Source: Streptomyces justiciae
GTDB taxonomy: Bacteria > Actinomycetota > Actinomycetes > Streptomycetales > Streptomycetaceae
Assembly (NCBI RefSeq): GCF_015163075.1
Contig: NZ_JADDXU010000002.1
Coordinates: forward strand, 434,001-498,000
Reading direction: 5' to 3'
Length of the DNA: 64,000 bases
Shown piece after piece: positions 44,703 to 52,895 of the stretch. How positions within the stretch are numbered: the stretch's first letter is position 1; each line of letters opens with the position of its first letter. The notes under the pieces are model-generated. The model ran no database searches. It saw only the letters and a program-made list of their open reading frames with translations, and was not told the DNA's origin. The position numbers and the translations under genes were made by a program.

Positions 44703-45491
44703 ATGGGTGAGGGGACGGAAAACGGGACGCTGCGCTTCGAACTGCTGGGCCCGCTGCGCGCGTTGCGCGACGGCGCCGACGTCCCGCTCGGCCCGCCGAA
44801 GCAGCGCGCGATCCTCGCCGTGCTCCTCCTCCAGGACGGGCGGACGCTGTCGTACGAGGGTCTGGTCGAGGCCGTGTGGGGCGACGCACCGCCGGCTCAT
44901 GTCCGCAACCTGGTGCAGAAGTACGTCTCCGGGCTGCGCCGCGCCCTCGGGGACGGGGTGGAGCTGTCGTGGACGGGCGCCGGTTACCGGCTGACCGGCG
45001 CCGCCGTCGACGACCTGGCGGAGCGCCGGCAACTGGTGGACGCGGCGCTCACGGCGCGGGACGCCGGTGACGTGCGCCGCGCCGTCGAACTGGCCTCGGA
45101 GGCCGAGGAGTTGTGGCGCGGCGACTTCGCGGAGGGCCTGCGGGCGCCCTACCTCGCGGCGGAACGCCTGCGCTGGGCGGAGAAACGGCTCACGGTCCTC
45201 GAAGCGCGCCTGGAGGGCGAGATCACCCTCGGCCGCTCCTTCGAGCACGTCCACGAACTCGTCCGGCTCGTCGCCGCCCACCCCCTCCGCGAGCGCCTCG
45301 TCGAACTCCTCATGCTCGCCCTGTGCCGGCTCGGCCGCCCGACCGACGCCCTCACCACGTACGAGGCCGCACGCCGACGCCTGGCGACAGCGCTGGGCGC
45401 GGACCCGGGACCGGCACTGCGCTCCCTGCACACCCGAGTCCTGCGCCAGGACGCGGAACTGCTGCCGTCACCCCCGGTTCCGGTGGCCTGA
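44703..45491 (+). CDS. SARP-family transcriptional activator (AfsR/DnrI type)
   Basis: A 262-aa activator without extra domains. The N-terminal OmpR-like winged helix (LRFELLGPLRALRDGADVPLGPPKQRAILAVLL) is followed by a bacterial transcriptional activator (BTAD) domain (about 100-245, ending MLALCRLGRPTDALTTYEAARRRLATALGADPGP). Small SARPs are usually pathway activators for secondary metabolites. No biosynthetic genes lie beside this one except the divergent MMPL transporter, so its target may be that exporter or a distant cluster. Three 12-bp direct repeats in the divergent gap could be its site. Confidence 0.94.
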   Translation: MGEGTENGTLRFELLGPLRALRDGADVPLGPPKQRAILAVLLLQDGRTLSYEGLVEAVWGDAPPAHVRNLVQKYVSGLRRALGDGVELSWTGAGYRLTGAAVDDLAERRQLVDAALTARDAGDVRRAVELASEAEELWRGDFAEGLRAPYLAAERLRWAEKRLTVLEARLEGEITLGRSFEHVHELVRLVAAHPLRERLVELLMLALCRLGRPTDALTTYEAARRRLATALGADPGPALRSLHTRVLRQDAELLPSPPVPVA

Positions 45492-45536
45492 GGTGCCGGC
45501 CCACGACTGTCACTGCCGTCCGCCATGCTCTGGCCC

Positions 45537-45968
45537 ATGAACGAGAACACCTTCTGGGAACTCATCGCGGAGTGCACCCCGCAGACCCCTGACCCCGACG
45601 CCGAGCAACTGGCCGCCACCCTGACGGCCCGCCTGTCCGACGGCCCGATCACCGTGGTCACCGGCTTCGCCGAGCAACTGTCGTGGGCTCTTTACCGACT
45701 GGACCGCGAGGAGTACTGCGGCGACCTGTCGGGCGACCCCTTCCTCTACACCCGCGCCGCGGTCGTGGCCGCTGGTCGCGCCGCCCACGAGGCCGTCCTC
45801 CACGACCCGTCGAACTTCGCCCCCTACGCCGCCGGTCTCGTCTGGGCCGAGAGCCTGCTCTACGTGCCGGACCGGGCATACCTGCACCTCACGGGCGAGG
45901 AATGGCAGCGCGAGACGCGCTACAGCTATGAGACCGGCTCCAACGCGGAGGGTTGGGCAGCTGCATGA
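45537..45968 (+). CDS. DUF4240 domain protein
   Basis: A 143-aa protein that opens MNENTFWELIAEC and continues with LAATLTARLSDGPITVVTGFAEQL and SWALYRLDREEYCGD, the pattern of the DUF4240 family. The function of that family is not known; members are small, soluble and often scattered singly in Streptomyces. The ATG at 45537 is the second in-frame ATG and fits the family start. It ends 22 bases before the convergent TetR gene. Confidence 0.78.
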   Translation: MNENTFWELIAECTPQTPDPDAEQLAATLTARLSDGPITVVTGFAEQLSWALYRLDREEYCGDLSGDPFLYTRAAVVAAGRAAHEAVLHDPSNFAPYAAGLVWAESLLYVPDRAYLHLTGEEWQRETRYSYETGSNAEGWAAA

Positions 45969-45990
45969 ACGGCAGGGCCACCGGGCGTCC

Positions 45991-46701
45991 CTACTCGCCG
46001 TGCACCAGGCCCACCCCATGGGCGAGTTGACCGACCGCGTGCCGGAAGAACGTCGCCCGGTCCTCCACCACCCGTTTGAACTGTCCGAAGAGCTCGAACC
46101 CGATCAGCCCGTACAGCTGGGCCCAGGCCGCCACGAGCGTGGTGACCGTCTCCGGTGGGAGGTCGGGAGCAAGGTCGGCGGTCATGCGCTCGGCCTCGGG
46201 GCGCAGTTCGGCGGGCAGCCTGGGCTTGGCGAGGCCGCGGCCCTGGTACGCCTCACGCGTGATGCCGATGAGGAGGAGCCCGACGCGGGAGGCGGCCGGG
46301 ACGGTCGCCTCGGGGGCGCTGTACCCGGGGACCGGGGAACCGTAGATCAGCGCGTACTCGTGCGGATTCCCCAGCGCCCAGCCGCGCACCGCCTCACAGA
46401 CCGCCACCCAGCGCTGTGCGGGCGCGGCGCCGGCCGTCTTCCGGTGCGCCGCCTCCGCGCTCTCGCCGAGGGAGTTGTAGGCGTCGATGATGAGTGCGGT
46501 GAGCAGGTCGTCACGGCTGGGGAAGTAGCGGTAGAGCGCGGAGGAGACCATGCCGAGTTCACGCGCCACGGCCCGCAGCGAGAGCTTGGCGGCGCCGTCG
46601 ACCGCGAGCTGTCTGCGCGCCTCGTCCTTGATGGCCGCGGTGACTTCGATACGGGCGCGCGCTCGGGCGCCGCGGGGGGTGCTGTCGTCTGCGGGGCTCA
46701 T
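45991..46701 (-). CDS. TetR-family transcriptional regulator
   Basis: A 236-aa repressor. The DNA-binding region is ARIEVTAAIKDEARRQLAVDGAAKLSLRAVARELGMVSSALYRYFPSRDDLLTALI, typical of TetR proteins; the C-terminal part is a helical ligand domain with GFELFGQFKRVVEDRATFFRHAV, as in the TetR_C_13-like group. The ATG at 46701 matches the usual start distance. It is divergent from a deazaflavin-dependent reductase, and the gap holds four copies of a GAGAGCA-type motif, presumably its operators. Confidence 0.92.
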   Translation of the reverse strand: MSPADDSTPRGARARARIEVTAAIKDEARRQLAVDGAAKLSLRAVARELGMVSSALYRYFPSRDDLLTALIIDAYNSLGESAEAAHRKTAGAAPAQRWVAVCEAVRGWALGNPHEYALIYGSPVPGYSAPEATVPAASRVGLLLIGITREAYQGRGLAKPRLPAELRPEAERMTADLAPDLPPETVTTLVAAWAQLYGLIGFELFGQFKRVVEDRATFFRHAVGQLAHGVGLVHGE

Positions 46702-46723
46702 GAGGGCCAGTCTCCCATGAAAC

Positions 46724-46847
46724 GAGAGCAGTGCACACAAACGAGAGCGCCGATACAAAAAGAGAGCACTGCTCTTGCTTTGGAGCACCGATCCGGTGCA
46801 GACTGAAGACCAAGCGAGAGCACCGCTCGCAAAAGAGAGCAGTGCTC
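46724..46847. promoter_or_regulatory. cluster of four GAGAGCA-type operator copies
   Basis: Copies are at 46724-46735 (GAGAGCAGTGCA), 46763-46775 (AGAGCACTGCTCT, a perfect 13-base palindrome), 46814-46830 (GCGAG ... CTCGC around AGCACCG) and 46837-46847 (GAGCAGTGCTC, perfect 11-base palindrome). They fill the gap between the TetR gene and the reductase it faces. Confidence 0.75.
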
Positions 46848-46870
46848 CACACAAACCCCTGGGGGACCCC

Positions 46871-47326
46871 ATGTCCGCGTCCACGCACGTCAAGAAGCCC
46901 GGCTGGTTCACCGTGAACGTCTTCAACCGCGTCGTGGCCTGGCTGACCCGCCGCGGCCTCAGCGTCTGGGGCTCCAGGGTCCTCGCCGTGCGCGGTCGCA
47001 AGAGCGGCGAGTGGCGGACCACCCCCGTGAACCTGCTGACCGTCGACGGACAGCAGTACCTCGTCGCCCCGCGCGGTCACGTCCAGTGGACGCACAACAT
47101 GCGGGCGGCCGGCGGCGGCGAGCTGCACCTGGGCAAGAAGGTGGACGCGTTCACCGCGACGGAGGTCGCCGACGACGACAAGGTCCCGCTGCTGCGCGCC
47201 TACCTCAAGCGCTGGAAGGCAGAGGTCGGCGTCTTCTTCAACGGCGTCGGCCCCGACTCCCCCGACACCGACCTGCGCCGCATCGCCCCGGACCACCCGG
47301 TCTTCCGCATCACGTTCGCGAGCTGA
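46871..47326 (+). CDS. F420/deazaflavin-dependent nitroreductase-family protein (Ddn-like)
   Basis: A 151-aa protein of the deazaflavin-dependent reductase family. Diagnostic blocks: NVFNRVVAWLTRRGLSVWGSRVLAVRGRKSGEWRTTPVNLLTVDGQQYLVAPRGHVQWTHNMRA is seen in pieces, containing the RGRKSG-RTTPV core and W..N.RA motif that bind F420. It should reduce quinones or nitro compounds with reduced F420. The ATG at 46871 is preferred over an upstream frame start at 46775, which lies inside the operators. Regulation by the divergent TetR protein is likely. Its stop codon overlaps the first unit of a long tandem-repeat block. Confidence 0.9.
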   Translation: MSASTHVKKPGWFTVNVFNRVVAWLTRRGLSVWGSRVLAVRGRKSGEWRTTPVNLLTVDGQQYLVAPRGHVQWTHNMRAAGGGELHLGKKVDAFTATEVADDDKVPLLRAYLKRWKAEVGVFFNGVGPDSPDTDLRRIAPDHPVFRITFAS

Positions 47327-47590
47327 CGCCGCGCCCCACGACCGACGCCGTGCTCAGCCGCCGACGCCCCCACAAGCTGACGCCACACACCACGGCCGAC
47401 GCCGCACTCAGCCGCCGCCGACACCCCCACAGGCCGACGCCGCGCCCCACGACCGACGCCACACTCAGCCACCGACGCCGCCCACCACAGGCTGACGCCG
47501 CTCACCCCACGCCCCGGCGTCACGTTCCGCGACCGACGCCGCCTCCAGAGGCTGACGCCACCCGCCAAAGCCAGCCGGCACGCAGGACAG
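47322..47590. repeat. degenerate tandem repeats of 54-60 bp between convergent genes
   Basis: Units begin GCYGACGCC at 47322, 47376, 47433, 47491 and 47551 (lengths 54, 57, 58, 60, then a partial 40). Most units carry further GACGCC words (ACCGACGCC, CAGCCGCCGACGCC). The whole 393-base gap from 47327 to 47719 contains no credible gene and no clear terminator hairpin; GACGCC words continue thinly to about 47690. Confidence 0.85.
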
Positions 47591-47719
47591 GCCGACGTGC
47601 CGCTTCACCGCTGACGCCCCACAGGGCCGCTGACGTCCTACTCACCACCGACGCCACGCGTCACCGGCAGACGCCCGCCTCACCGGCCAGCACCCCACTC
47701 CACCGACGGCCCCCGTACG

Positions 47720-48991
47720 TCAGGAGCCCGCCCCACCGTCCGCCGGAGCAGCCGGAGCAGGCTCAGCAGCGCCCGCAAGCCCCACCCGCCGGTCCAACGC
47801 CGCCAACGCCCGCTGTGCCATAGGACGCCCCCGCACGATCTCCCCCAACGACGTCGACCCGCGGGTGATCTCCATGAACGCCCGCCAAGCCGGGCGGAAC
47901 CCCGTCAGCGCCGCATGGAACAGCCCCGGCCGGCGCTCGAACGCCAGCAGCAGCCGCTTGCCGACGCTCATCTCCACGCCCAGCCCCGCCTTGATCGCGA
48001 AGGCGTAGTTCAGGGCCTGGCGCCGGGTGTCCACGGCGTCATGGGCCTCGGCGATCCGCACCGCCCACTCCCCCGCGAGCCGCCCAGACCGCAACGCGAA
48101 CGAGATCCCCTCGCGGGTCCACGGCTCAAGGAGCCCCGCCGCGTCGCCGCAGACGAGCACCCGCCCACGCGACAGCGGGGAGTCGTCGGCACGGCAGCGG
48201 GTCAAGTGCCCGGAGGAGATGCTCGGTTCGAAGCCGGCGAGCCCGAGCCGGGCGATGAAGTCCTCCAAGTACCGCTTGGTGGCGGCGCCTTCACCGCGTG
48301 CGGAGATGACGCCGACCGTCAGCGTGTCGCCCTTGGGGAACACCCAGCCGTAACTGCCCGGCATCGGCCCCCAGTCGATGAGCACCCGCCCCTGCCAGTC
48401 CTCCGCGACGGTCTCCGGCACCGGGATCTCGGCCTCGAGCCCGAGGTCGACCTGGTCGAGCTTCACCCCGACATGTGCTCCTATGCGGCTGGCGCTGCCG
48501 TCCGCGCCGACCACCGCGTGCGCCAGCAGCGTCTCACCGCCCTGGAGGACGACCGCGACCGTGCGCCGGTCGGGCACCGCCGAGCCGTGCTGCTCGACCC
48601 GCTGGACGGTGACGCCCGTACGCAGCTCGGCGCCCGCCTTCTGCGCGTGCTCGACGAGCTGATGGTCGAACTCGGGCCGGTTGATCAGCCCGAACAGCAT
48701 CTGCTTGGAGCGGCGGGTGCGGGTGAAGCGGCCGTTGTGCGAGAACGTCACCGCATGCACCCGATCCCGGAAGGGCAGCTCGAAGCCCGGCGGCAGGGAG
48801 TCACGGGAGGGTCCGATGATGCCGCCGCCGCACGTCTTGTAGCGGGGCAGCTCCGCCTTCTCCAGCAACAGCACACGCCGCCCGGCGACAGCCGCCGCAT
48901 AGGCGGCCGAGGCCCCCGCGGGTCCCGCGCCCACCACGACGACGTCCCACACCTGCCGCGCGTCGTCCGCCGAAGAGTTCTCGCTGGTCAC
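47720..48991 (-). CDS. geranylgeranyl reductase-family flavoprotein
   Basis: A 423-aa FAD enzyme. The N-terminal VVVVGAGPAGASAAYAAAVAGRRVLLLEKAELPRYKTCGGG holds the dinucleotide loop and the family's PxYxxCGGG motif; CGDAAGLLEPWTREGISFALRSG closes the FAD site. Family members reduce double bonds of geranylgeranyl chains (archaeal lipids, chlorophyll) and, in actinobacteria, menaquinone or other prenyl chains. The substrate here is not known. The gene is divergent from the dipeptidase gene. It is 13 kb away from the polyprenyl synthase cassette, so no joint operon is suggested. Confidence 0.92.
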   Translation of the reverse strand: MTSENSSADDARQVWDVVVVGAGPAGASAAYAAAVAGRRVLLLEKAELPRYKTCGGGIIGPSRDSLPPGFELPFRDRVHAVTFSHNGRFTRTRRSKQMLFGLINRPEFDHQLVEHAQKAGAELRTGVTVQRVEQHGSAVPDRRTVAVVLQGGETLLAHAVVGADGSASRIGAHVGVKLDQVDLGLEAEIPVPETVAEDWQGRVLIDWGPMPGSYGWVFPKGDTLTVGVISARGEGAATKRYLEDFIARLGLAGFEPSISSGHLTRCRADDSPLSRGRVLVCGDAAGLLEPWTREGISFALRSGRLAGEWAVRIAEAHDAVDTRRQALNYAFAIKAGLGVEMSVGKRLLLAFERRPGLFHAALTGFRPAWRAFMEITRGSTSLGEIVRGRPMAQRALAALDRRVGLAGAAEPAPAAPADGGAGS

Positions 48992-49123
48992 GATGGTCTA
49001 CTGCTCCGATCAAGCCGCTTGCCGCTGCTGCCTTGTGCATCCTACGACCGCCATCGCCGCAGGCCACTGTGGGAGGATCTCCGTACCCACACGTACAACG
49101 TCGCACCTACAAGGAGCGTGCCC

Positions 49124-50479
49124 ATGTCGTCGAATCCGGTCGCCGAGACCGTCGCCTCACTGATGCCCCGGGCGAAGGCGGAGCTCACCGAACTGGTGGC
49201 GTTCAAGTCGGTGGCGGACTTCGACCAGTTCCCGAAGAGCGAGAGCGAGGGCGCCGCCCGCTGGGTGGCGGACGCGCTGACCGCCGAGGGTTTCCAGGAC
49301 GTGGCGCTGCTCGACACCCCGGACGGCACCCAGTCGGTGTACGGCTACCTGCCCGGCCCCGAGGGCGCGAAGACCGTCCTGCTGTACGCGCACTACGACG
49401 TGCAGCCGCCGCTGGACGAGTCGGCGTGGACGACTCCGCCGTTCGAGCTGACCGAGCGCGACGGCCGCTGGTACGGGCGCGGGGCCGCCGACTGCAAGGG
49501 CGGCGTGATCATGCACCTGCTGGCCCTGCGCGCGCTGAAGGCGAACGGCGGTGTGCCGGTGCACGTCAAGGTGATCGCCGAGGGCTCGGAGGAGATGGGC
49601 ACGGGCGGTCTGGAGCGGTACGCCGAGGAACACCCGGACCTGCTGGAGGCCGACACCATCGTGATCGGCGACGCGGGCAACTTCCGCGTCGGTCTGCCGA
49701 CCGTGACGACGACCCTGCGCGGCATGACCCTGGTCCGCGTCCAGGTCGACACCCTCGCGGGCAACCTGCACTCCGGCCAGTTCGGCGGCGCGGCGCCCGA
49801 CGCGCTGGCCGCGCTGATCCGCGTACTGGACTCGCTGCGCGCGGAGGACGGTTCGACGACGGTCGACGGGCTCGCCCCCGGGACGGCGTGGGACGGGCTG
49901 CAGTACGACGACGAGCAGTTCCGGCAGGACGCCAAGGTGCTGGACGGTGTGGAGCTGATCGGTTCCGGCACGGTCGCCGACCGTATCTGGGCGCGTCCGG
50001 CCGTGACGGTCCTCGGCATCGACTGCCCGCCGGTCGTCGGCGCCACCCCGTCCGTGCAGGCGGGAGCCCGTGCGCTGGTGAGCCTGCGGGTGCCGCCGGG
50101 CGTGGACGCCGCCGAGGCGACGAAGCTGCTCCAGGCCCACCTGGAGACGCGCACCCCGTGGGGCGCCCGGGTGCGCACCGAGCAGGTCGGCCAGGGCCAG
50201 CCCTTCAGCGCCGACCCGACCAGCCCGGCGTACACGGCGATGGCCGAGGCCATGTCGGTGGCCTACCCGGGCCAGGAGATGCAGTACGCGGGCCAGGGCG
50301 GCTCCATCCCGCTCTGCAACACGCTCGCCGCCCTCTACCCGAGCGCGGAGATCCTCCTGATCGGCCTGAGCGAGCCGGAGGCGCAGATCCACGCGGTCAA
50401 CGAGAGCGTCTCCCCTGAGGAGTTGGAGCGGCTGTCGGTGGCGGAGGCCCTGTTCCTGCGGAACTACGCGGCGATGTGA
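49124..50479 (+). CDS. M20-family dipeptidase/metallohydrolase
   Basis: A 451-aa zinc peptidase. Metal-site blocks: YAHYDVQPP (His and Asp), WYGRGAADCKGG (bridging Asp), EGSEEMGTGG (catalytic Glu-Glu), IVIGDAG and, near the end, GQGGSIPLC with HAVNESVSPEELE (C-terminal His). It should remove or split dipeptides in the cytosol, as in peptidase V/carnosinase-like enzymes. The ATG at 49124 follows AAGGAG (49111-49116). The stop overlaps the GTG of the kinase-like gene (GTGA), coupling the two. Confidence 0.93.
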   Translation: MSSNPVAETVASLMPRAKAELTELVAFKSVADFDQFPKSESEGAARWVADALTAEGFQDVALLDTPDGTQSVYGYLPGPEGAKTVLLYAHYDVQPPLDESAWTTPPFELTERDGRWYGRGAADCKGGVIMHLLALRALKANGGVPVHVKVIAEGSEEMGTGGLERYAEEHPDLLEADTIVIGDAGNFRVGLPTVTTTLRGMTLVRVQVDTLAGNLHSGQFGGAAPDALAALIRVLDSLRAEDGSTTVDGLAPGTAWDGLQYDDEQFRQDAKVLDGVELIGSGTVADRIWARPAVTVLGIDCPPVVGATPSVQAGARALVSLRVPPGVDAAEATKLLQAHLETRTPWGARVRTEQVGQGQPFSADPTSPAYTAMAEAMSVAYPGQEMQYAGQGGSIPLCNTLAALYPSAEILLIGLSEPEAQIHAVNESVSPEELERLSVAEALFLRNYAAM

Positions 50480-51495
50480 ACCGCCTGACGGCACACTCCG
50501 ACATCGGAATATCTCTGGCCCGCCTCGACGACCACGACCTCGCCGGTCTGGTGGCGTCGGGGCGGCCGCTGGGCACCGGGACAGGCGGCCGGACCACGGT
50601 CGTCGAGGTGGCGGGCAGACCGGTGTTCGTGAAGCGGGTGCCGCTCACCGACATGGAGCGGCACCCGTTTCACGTCCGGTCCACGGCAAACGTCCACGAC
50701 GTGCCCCTCTACTGCCACTACGGTTTCGGCAGTCCGGGTTTCAGCGCCTGGCGTGAGCTGTCCGTCCACACGATGACGACCGACTGGGTCCTGTCCGGCA
50801 AGTTCACGGGTTTCCCGCTCCTGCATCACTGGCGGGTGCTGCCCGACACGCCCCAGCCGCTCCCGGCCGAACTCGCCGACGTGGAGCGGACGGTGGCGTA
50901 CTGGGGGCCGGGCGTGCGCGAGCGCATCGAAGAGCTGCGGACGGCGTCCGCGAGCCTGACACTGTTCCTGGAGCACGTGCCGTACACCCTGCACGACTGG
51001 TTCGACGCCCAGTTGCGCACCAGCCAGGCCGACCGCGCCTGTTCCCTGGTGGAGCGGGGTCTGCGGGCGGTCACCGACTTCCTGCACGCGCGCGAACTCC
51101 TGCATTTCGACGCCCACTTCAAGAACATCCTCACCGACGGCCGGCAGCTCTATCTGACCGACTACGGCCTCTCGCTCTCGGCCCGCTTCCAACTCGCTTC
51201 GCACGAGCGGGACTTCTTCACGAGACACCGCCACTACGACCGCGCCTACACGGCCAGTTACCTGGTGAACTGGCTCACCGTCGCGCTGTACGGCTATGAC
51301 CCGGACGATCGCCGGGCGTTCATCGAGGCCTGCGCCGAGGGCATGCGGCCCAGGGGCATCCCCCGGGCCGCGGCGAGCATCCTCGTCCGGCACGCGCGCG
51401 TGGCGTCTTTGATGGGCGACTTCAACCGCCGGTTCCAGCAGGTGAGCAGGACGACGCCGTATCCGACGGAAGAGCTGCGACTCGCGAGCGCCTAG
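50476..51495 (+). CDS. protein-kinase-like protein
   Basis: A 339-aa protein with a kinase-like fold. Catalytic-loop-like HFDAHFKN (210-217) has the catalytic-type Asp212 and Asn217, and TDYGLSL supplies a DYG metal site (Asp229). The nucleotide Lys is probably in PVFVKRVPL. The second Asp of HFDAH matches aminoglycoside-phosphotransferase-like kinases rather than Hanks kinases. The substrate may be a small molecule or protein. GTG 50476 overlaps the dipeptidase stop, and the stop overlaps the convergent NUDIX gene by 4 bases. I cannot name a closer family. Confidence 0.8.
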   Translation: MNRLTAHSDIGISLARLDDHDLAGLVASGRPLGTGTGGRTTVVEVAGRPVFVKRVPLTDMERHPFHVRSTANVHDVPLYCHYGFGSPGFSAWRELSVHTMTTDWVLSGKFTGFPLLHHWRVLPDTPQPLPAELADVERTVAYWGPGVRERIEELRTASASLTLFLEHVPYTLHDWFDAQLRTSQADRACSLVERGLRAVTDFLHARELLHFDAHFKNILTDGRQLYLTDYGLSLSARFQLASHERDFFTRHRHYDRAYTASYLVNWLTVALYGYDPDDRRAFIEACAEGMRPRGIPRAAASILVRHARVASLMGDFNRRFQQVSRTTPYPTEELRLASA

Positions 51496-52535
51496 CCCAC
51501 CGGAATTCCGGCCTCCAGGTAGAGCGCGGCGCCGCGTTCGCGGGCCCGCAGTGCCCAGCGCAGCCGCTCGTAGCGGACGGGGGGCAGCAGGTCGGCGGCC
51601 TCTTCTTCGCTGACGAAGCGCCATTCGCGCAGTTCGGGCCCGGGCAGCAGGAGTTGAGCGGCCTCGGCGGCGTCGAGCCGGCCGCCGTCGAAGAGGAGGC
51701 GCAGACCGCCGTATCCGGGAGGCGCGGGCTGTTCCCAGTCGACGACGAGCAGGCGTGGTACGTCGTCCAGCTCGATCCCGGTCTCCTCGGCGACCTCGCG
51801 CATGCCCGCGCGCGCGGGCGCCTCGCCGGGTTCGACGACGCCGCCGGGGAACTCCCAGCCGGGCTTGTAGGTGGGGTCGACGAGCAGCACGCGGTCCTGC
51901 TCGTCGAAGAGGAGGACGCCGGCGGCGACGGTCTCGGCGGTCGGTTCGGGCGTCTGCACGATGTCGCAGACGGGGACGGCACCGGAGCCGACGGCCTCGG
52001 CGATCTGGACGGCCGTCTCGTACGGGGTGAGGGCGCTGGTGTCGACGAGATGGGCGTCGGCGGTGAGCCAGGAGGCGAGGGCGGTGCGGTACGGCTCGAT
52101 GTGGTCGTACGACCACTGCCGTACCCGTATCTCGCCGTCGGGGAGGTCAGGCGGGATCTCCCGCCCGGCTATTCGCTCGCGCAGGATCGTTTCCGCCGGG
52201 GCGAGGAGGAGGTGCTGGACGGTGATGCGGCGGGCGGCGAGGCCGCCGAAGATCTCGTCGCGGTACTCCTGGCGCAGCAGGGTCATGGGGACCACGAGGG
52301 TCCCGCCGAGTTCGGTGAGCAGGGCGGCCGCCGTGTCGATCACGAGCCGGCGCCAGATCGGCAGGTCCTGGAAGTCGCCGACCTCGGCGAGGCGCTTGGG
52401 CGGGAGCAGGTGCGTGAGCGCTCCGCCGACGACCTCGGGGTCGAAGAGCGTGCTGTTCGGGATCAGTTCGATCAGTTCCCGTGCGGTGGCGGTCTTCCCC
52501 GCACCGAACGCGCCGTTGATCCAAACGACGGTCAC
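51492..52535 (-). CDS. P-loop kinase-like / NUDIX hydrolase fusion
   Basis: A 347-aa two-domain enzyme. Residues 1-180 are a P-loop nucleotide-binding domain with Walker A GAFGAGKT (8-15) and a lid-type helix (HLLLAPAETILRERIAGRE), similar to small kinases of the AAA_18/zeta-toxin-like kind. Residues 200-340 are NUDIX, with the full box GGVVEPGEAPARAGMREVAEETGIEL in parts at 231-256 (G-x5-E-x7-RE-x2-EE-x-G). The fusion may phosphorylate and then hydrolyse, or sense, the same nucleotide. The gene stands alone on this strand; a perfect hairpin upstream ends the neighbouring small gene. Confidence 0.88.
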   Translation of the reverse strand: MTVVWINGAFGAGKTATARELIELIPNSTLFDPEVVGGALTHLLPPKRLAEVGDFQDLPIWRRLVIDTAAALLTELGGTLVVPMTLLRQEYRDEIFGGLAARRITVQHLLLAPAETILRERIAGREIPPDLPDGEIRVRQWSYDHIEPYRTALASWLTADAHLVDTSALTPYETAVQIAEAVGSGAVPVCDIVQTPEPTAETVAAGVLLFDEQDRVLLVDPTYKPGWEFPGGVVEPGEAPARAGMREVAEETGIELDDVPRLLVVDWEQPAPPGYGGLRLLFDGGRLDAAEAAQLLLPGPELREWRFVSEEEAADLLPPVRYERLRWALRARERGAALYLEAGIPVG

Positions 52536-52620
52536 GGTTCCCCCTCTTCTGTTGGCCCCCTGAGGCTTGCCCGCTCCACCCCGGCACGGAAACCAGCCCC
52601 AGTTGAGGGCCCTCGTACGA

Positions 52621-52659
52621 CGGTGCCGGCGCCCCTCGCGGAAAGGGGCGCCGGCACCG
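52621..52659 (-). terminator. hairpin terminator for the small secreted-protein gene
   Basis: Perfect 16-bp arms (52621-52636 and 52644-52659) start CGGTGCCGGCGCCCCT with a 7-base loop. The site lies 15 bases after the stop of the 63-aa gene and upstream of the NUDIX gene on the same strand. Confidence 0.82.
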
Positions 52660-52673
52660 GGGTGCGGTGGCCG

Positions 52674-52865
52674 TCAGTTGTTCTGGCCGAGGGCGTTCTC
52701 GTCGACGGCCAGGCTGTCGCTGGCGATCGTGTGGTCGAGGGTGCTGAGGGTCTTGTCGACGTCGAGGTCGGTGAGGTTGTCGCCGACCGCGTGGGACGGG
52801 GTGATGGCGGCGACGACGAAACCGGTGGCCAGGGAGGCGATGGCAGCCATGGTGCGCTTCTTCAT
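52674..52865 (-). CDS. 63-aa small secreted protein
   Basis: A 63-codon gene. The product has a signal peptide (MKKRTMAAIASLATGFVVAA ... SHA) leaving a mature peptide of about 37 residues, VGDNLTDLDVDKTLSTLDHTIA and an acidic, Asn-rich end. No Cys or known motif is present; I do not recognise a family. A clear ATG and a dedicated terminator support a real gene. It lies between the NUDIX gene and the decayed epimerase. The mature part is acidic and could be a small extracellular peptide, but function is unknown. Confidence 0.72.
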   Translation of the reverse strand: MKKRTMAAIASLATGFVVAAITPSHAVGDNLTDLDVDKTLSTLDHTIASDSLAVDENALGQNN

Positions 52866-52895
52866 GCCCCGTTCAACTGCGAAACGGCACGCGGG

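Noticed and set aside
47322-47590. CRISPR-like array
   Set aside because: Units are contiguous, 54-60 bp and degenerate, with no unique spacers between conserved repeats.
47915-49123. A long upstream extension of the dipeptidase frame
   Set aside because: It runs antisense to the GGR gene; the Shine-Dalgarno and ATG at 49124 give the real start.
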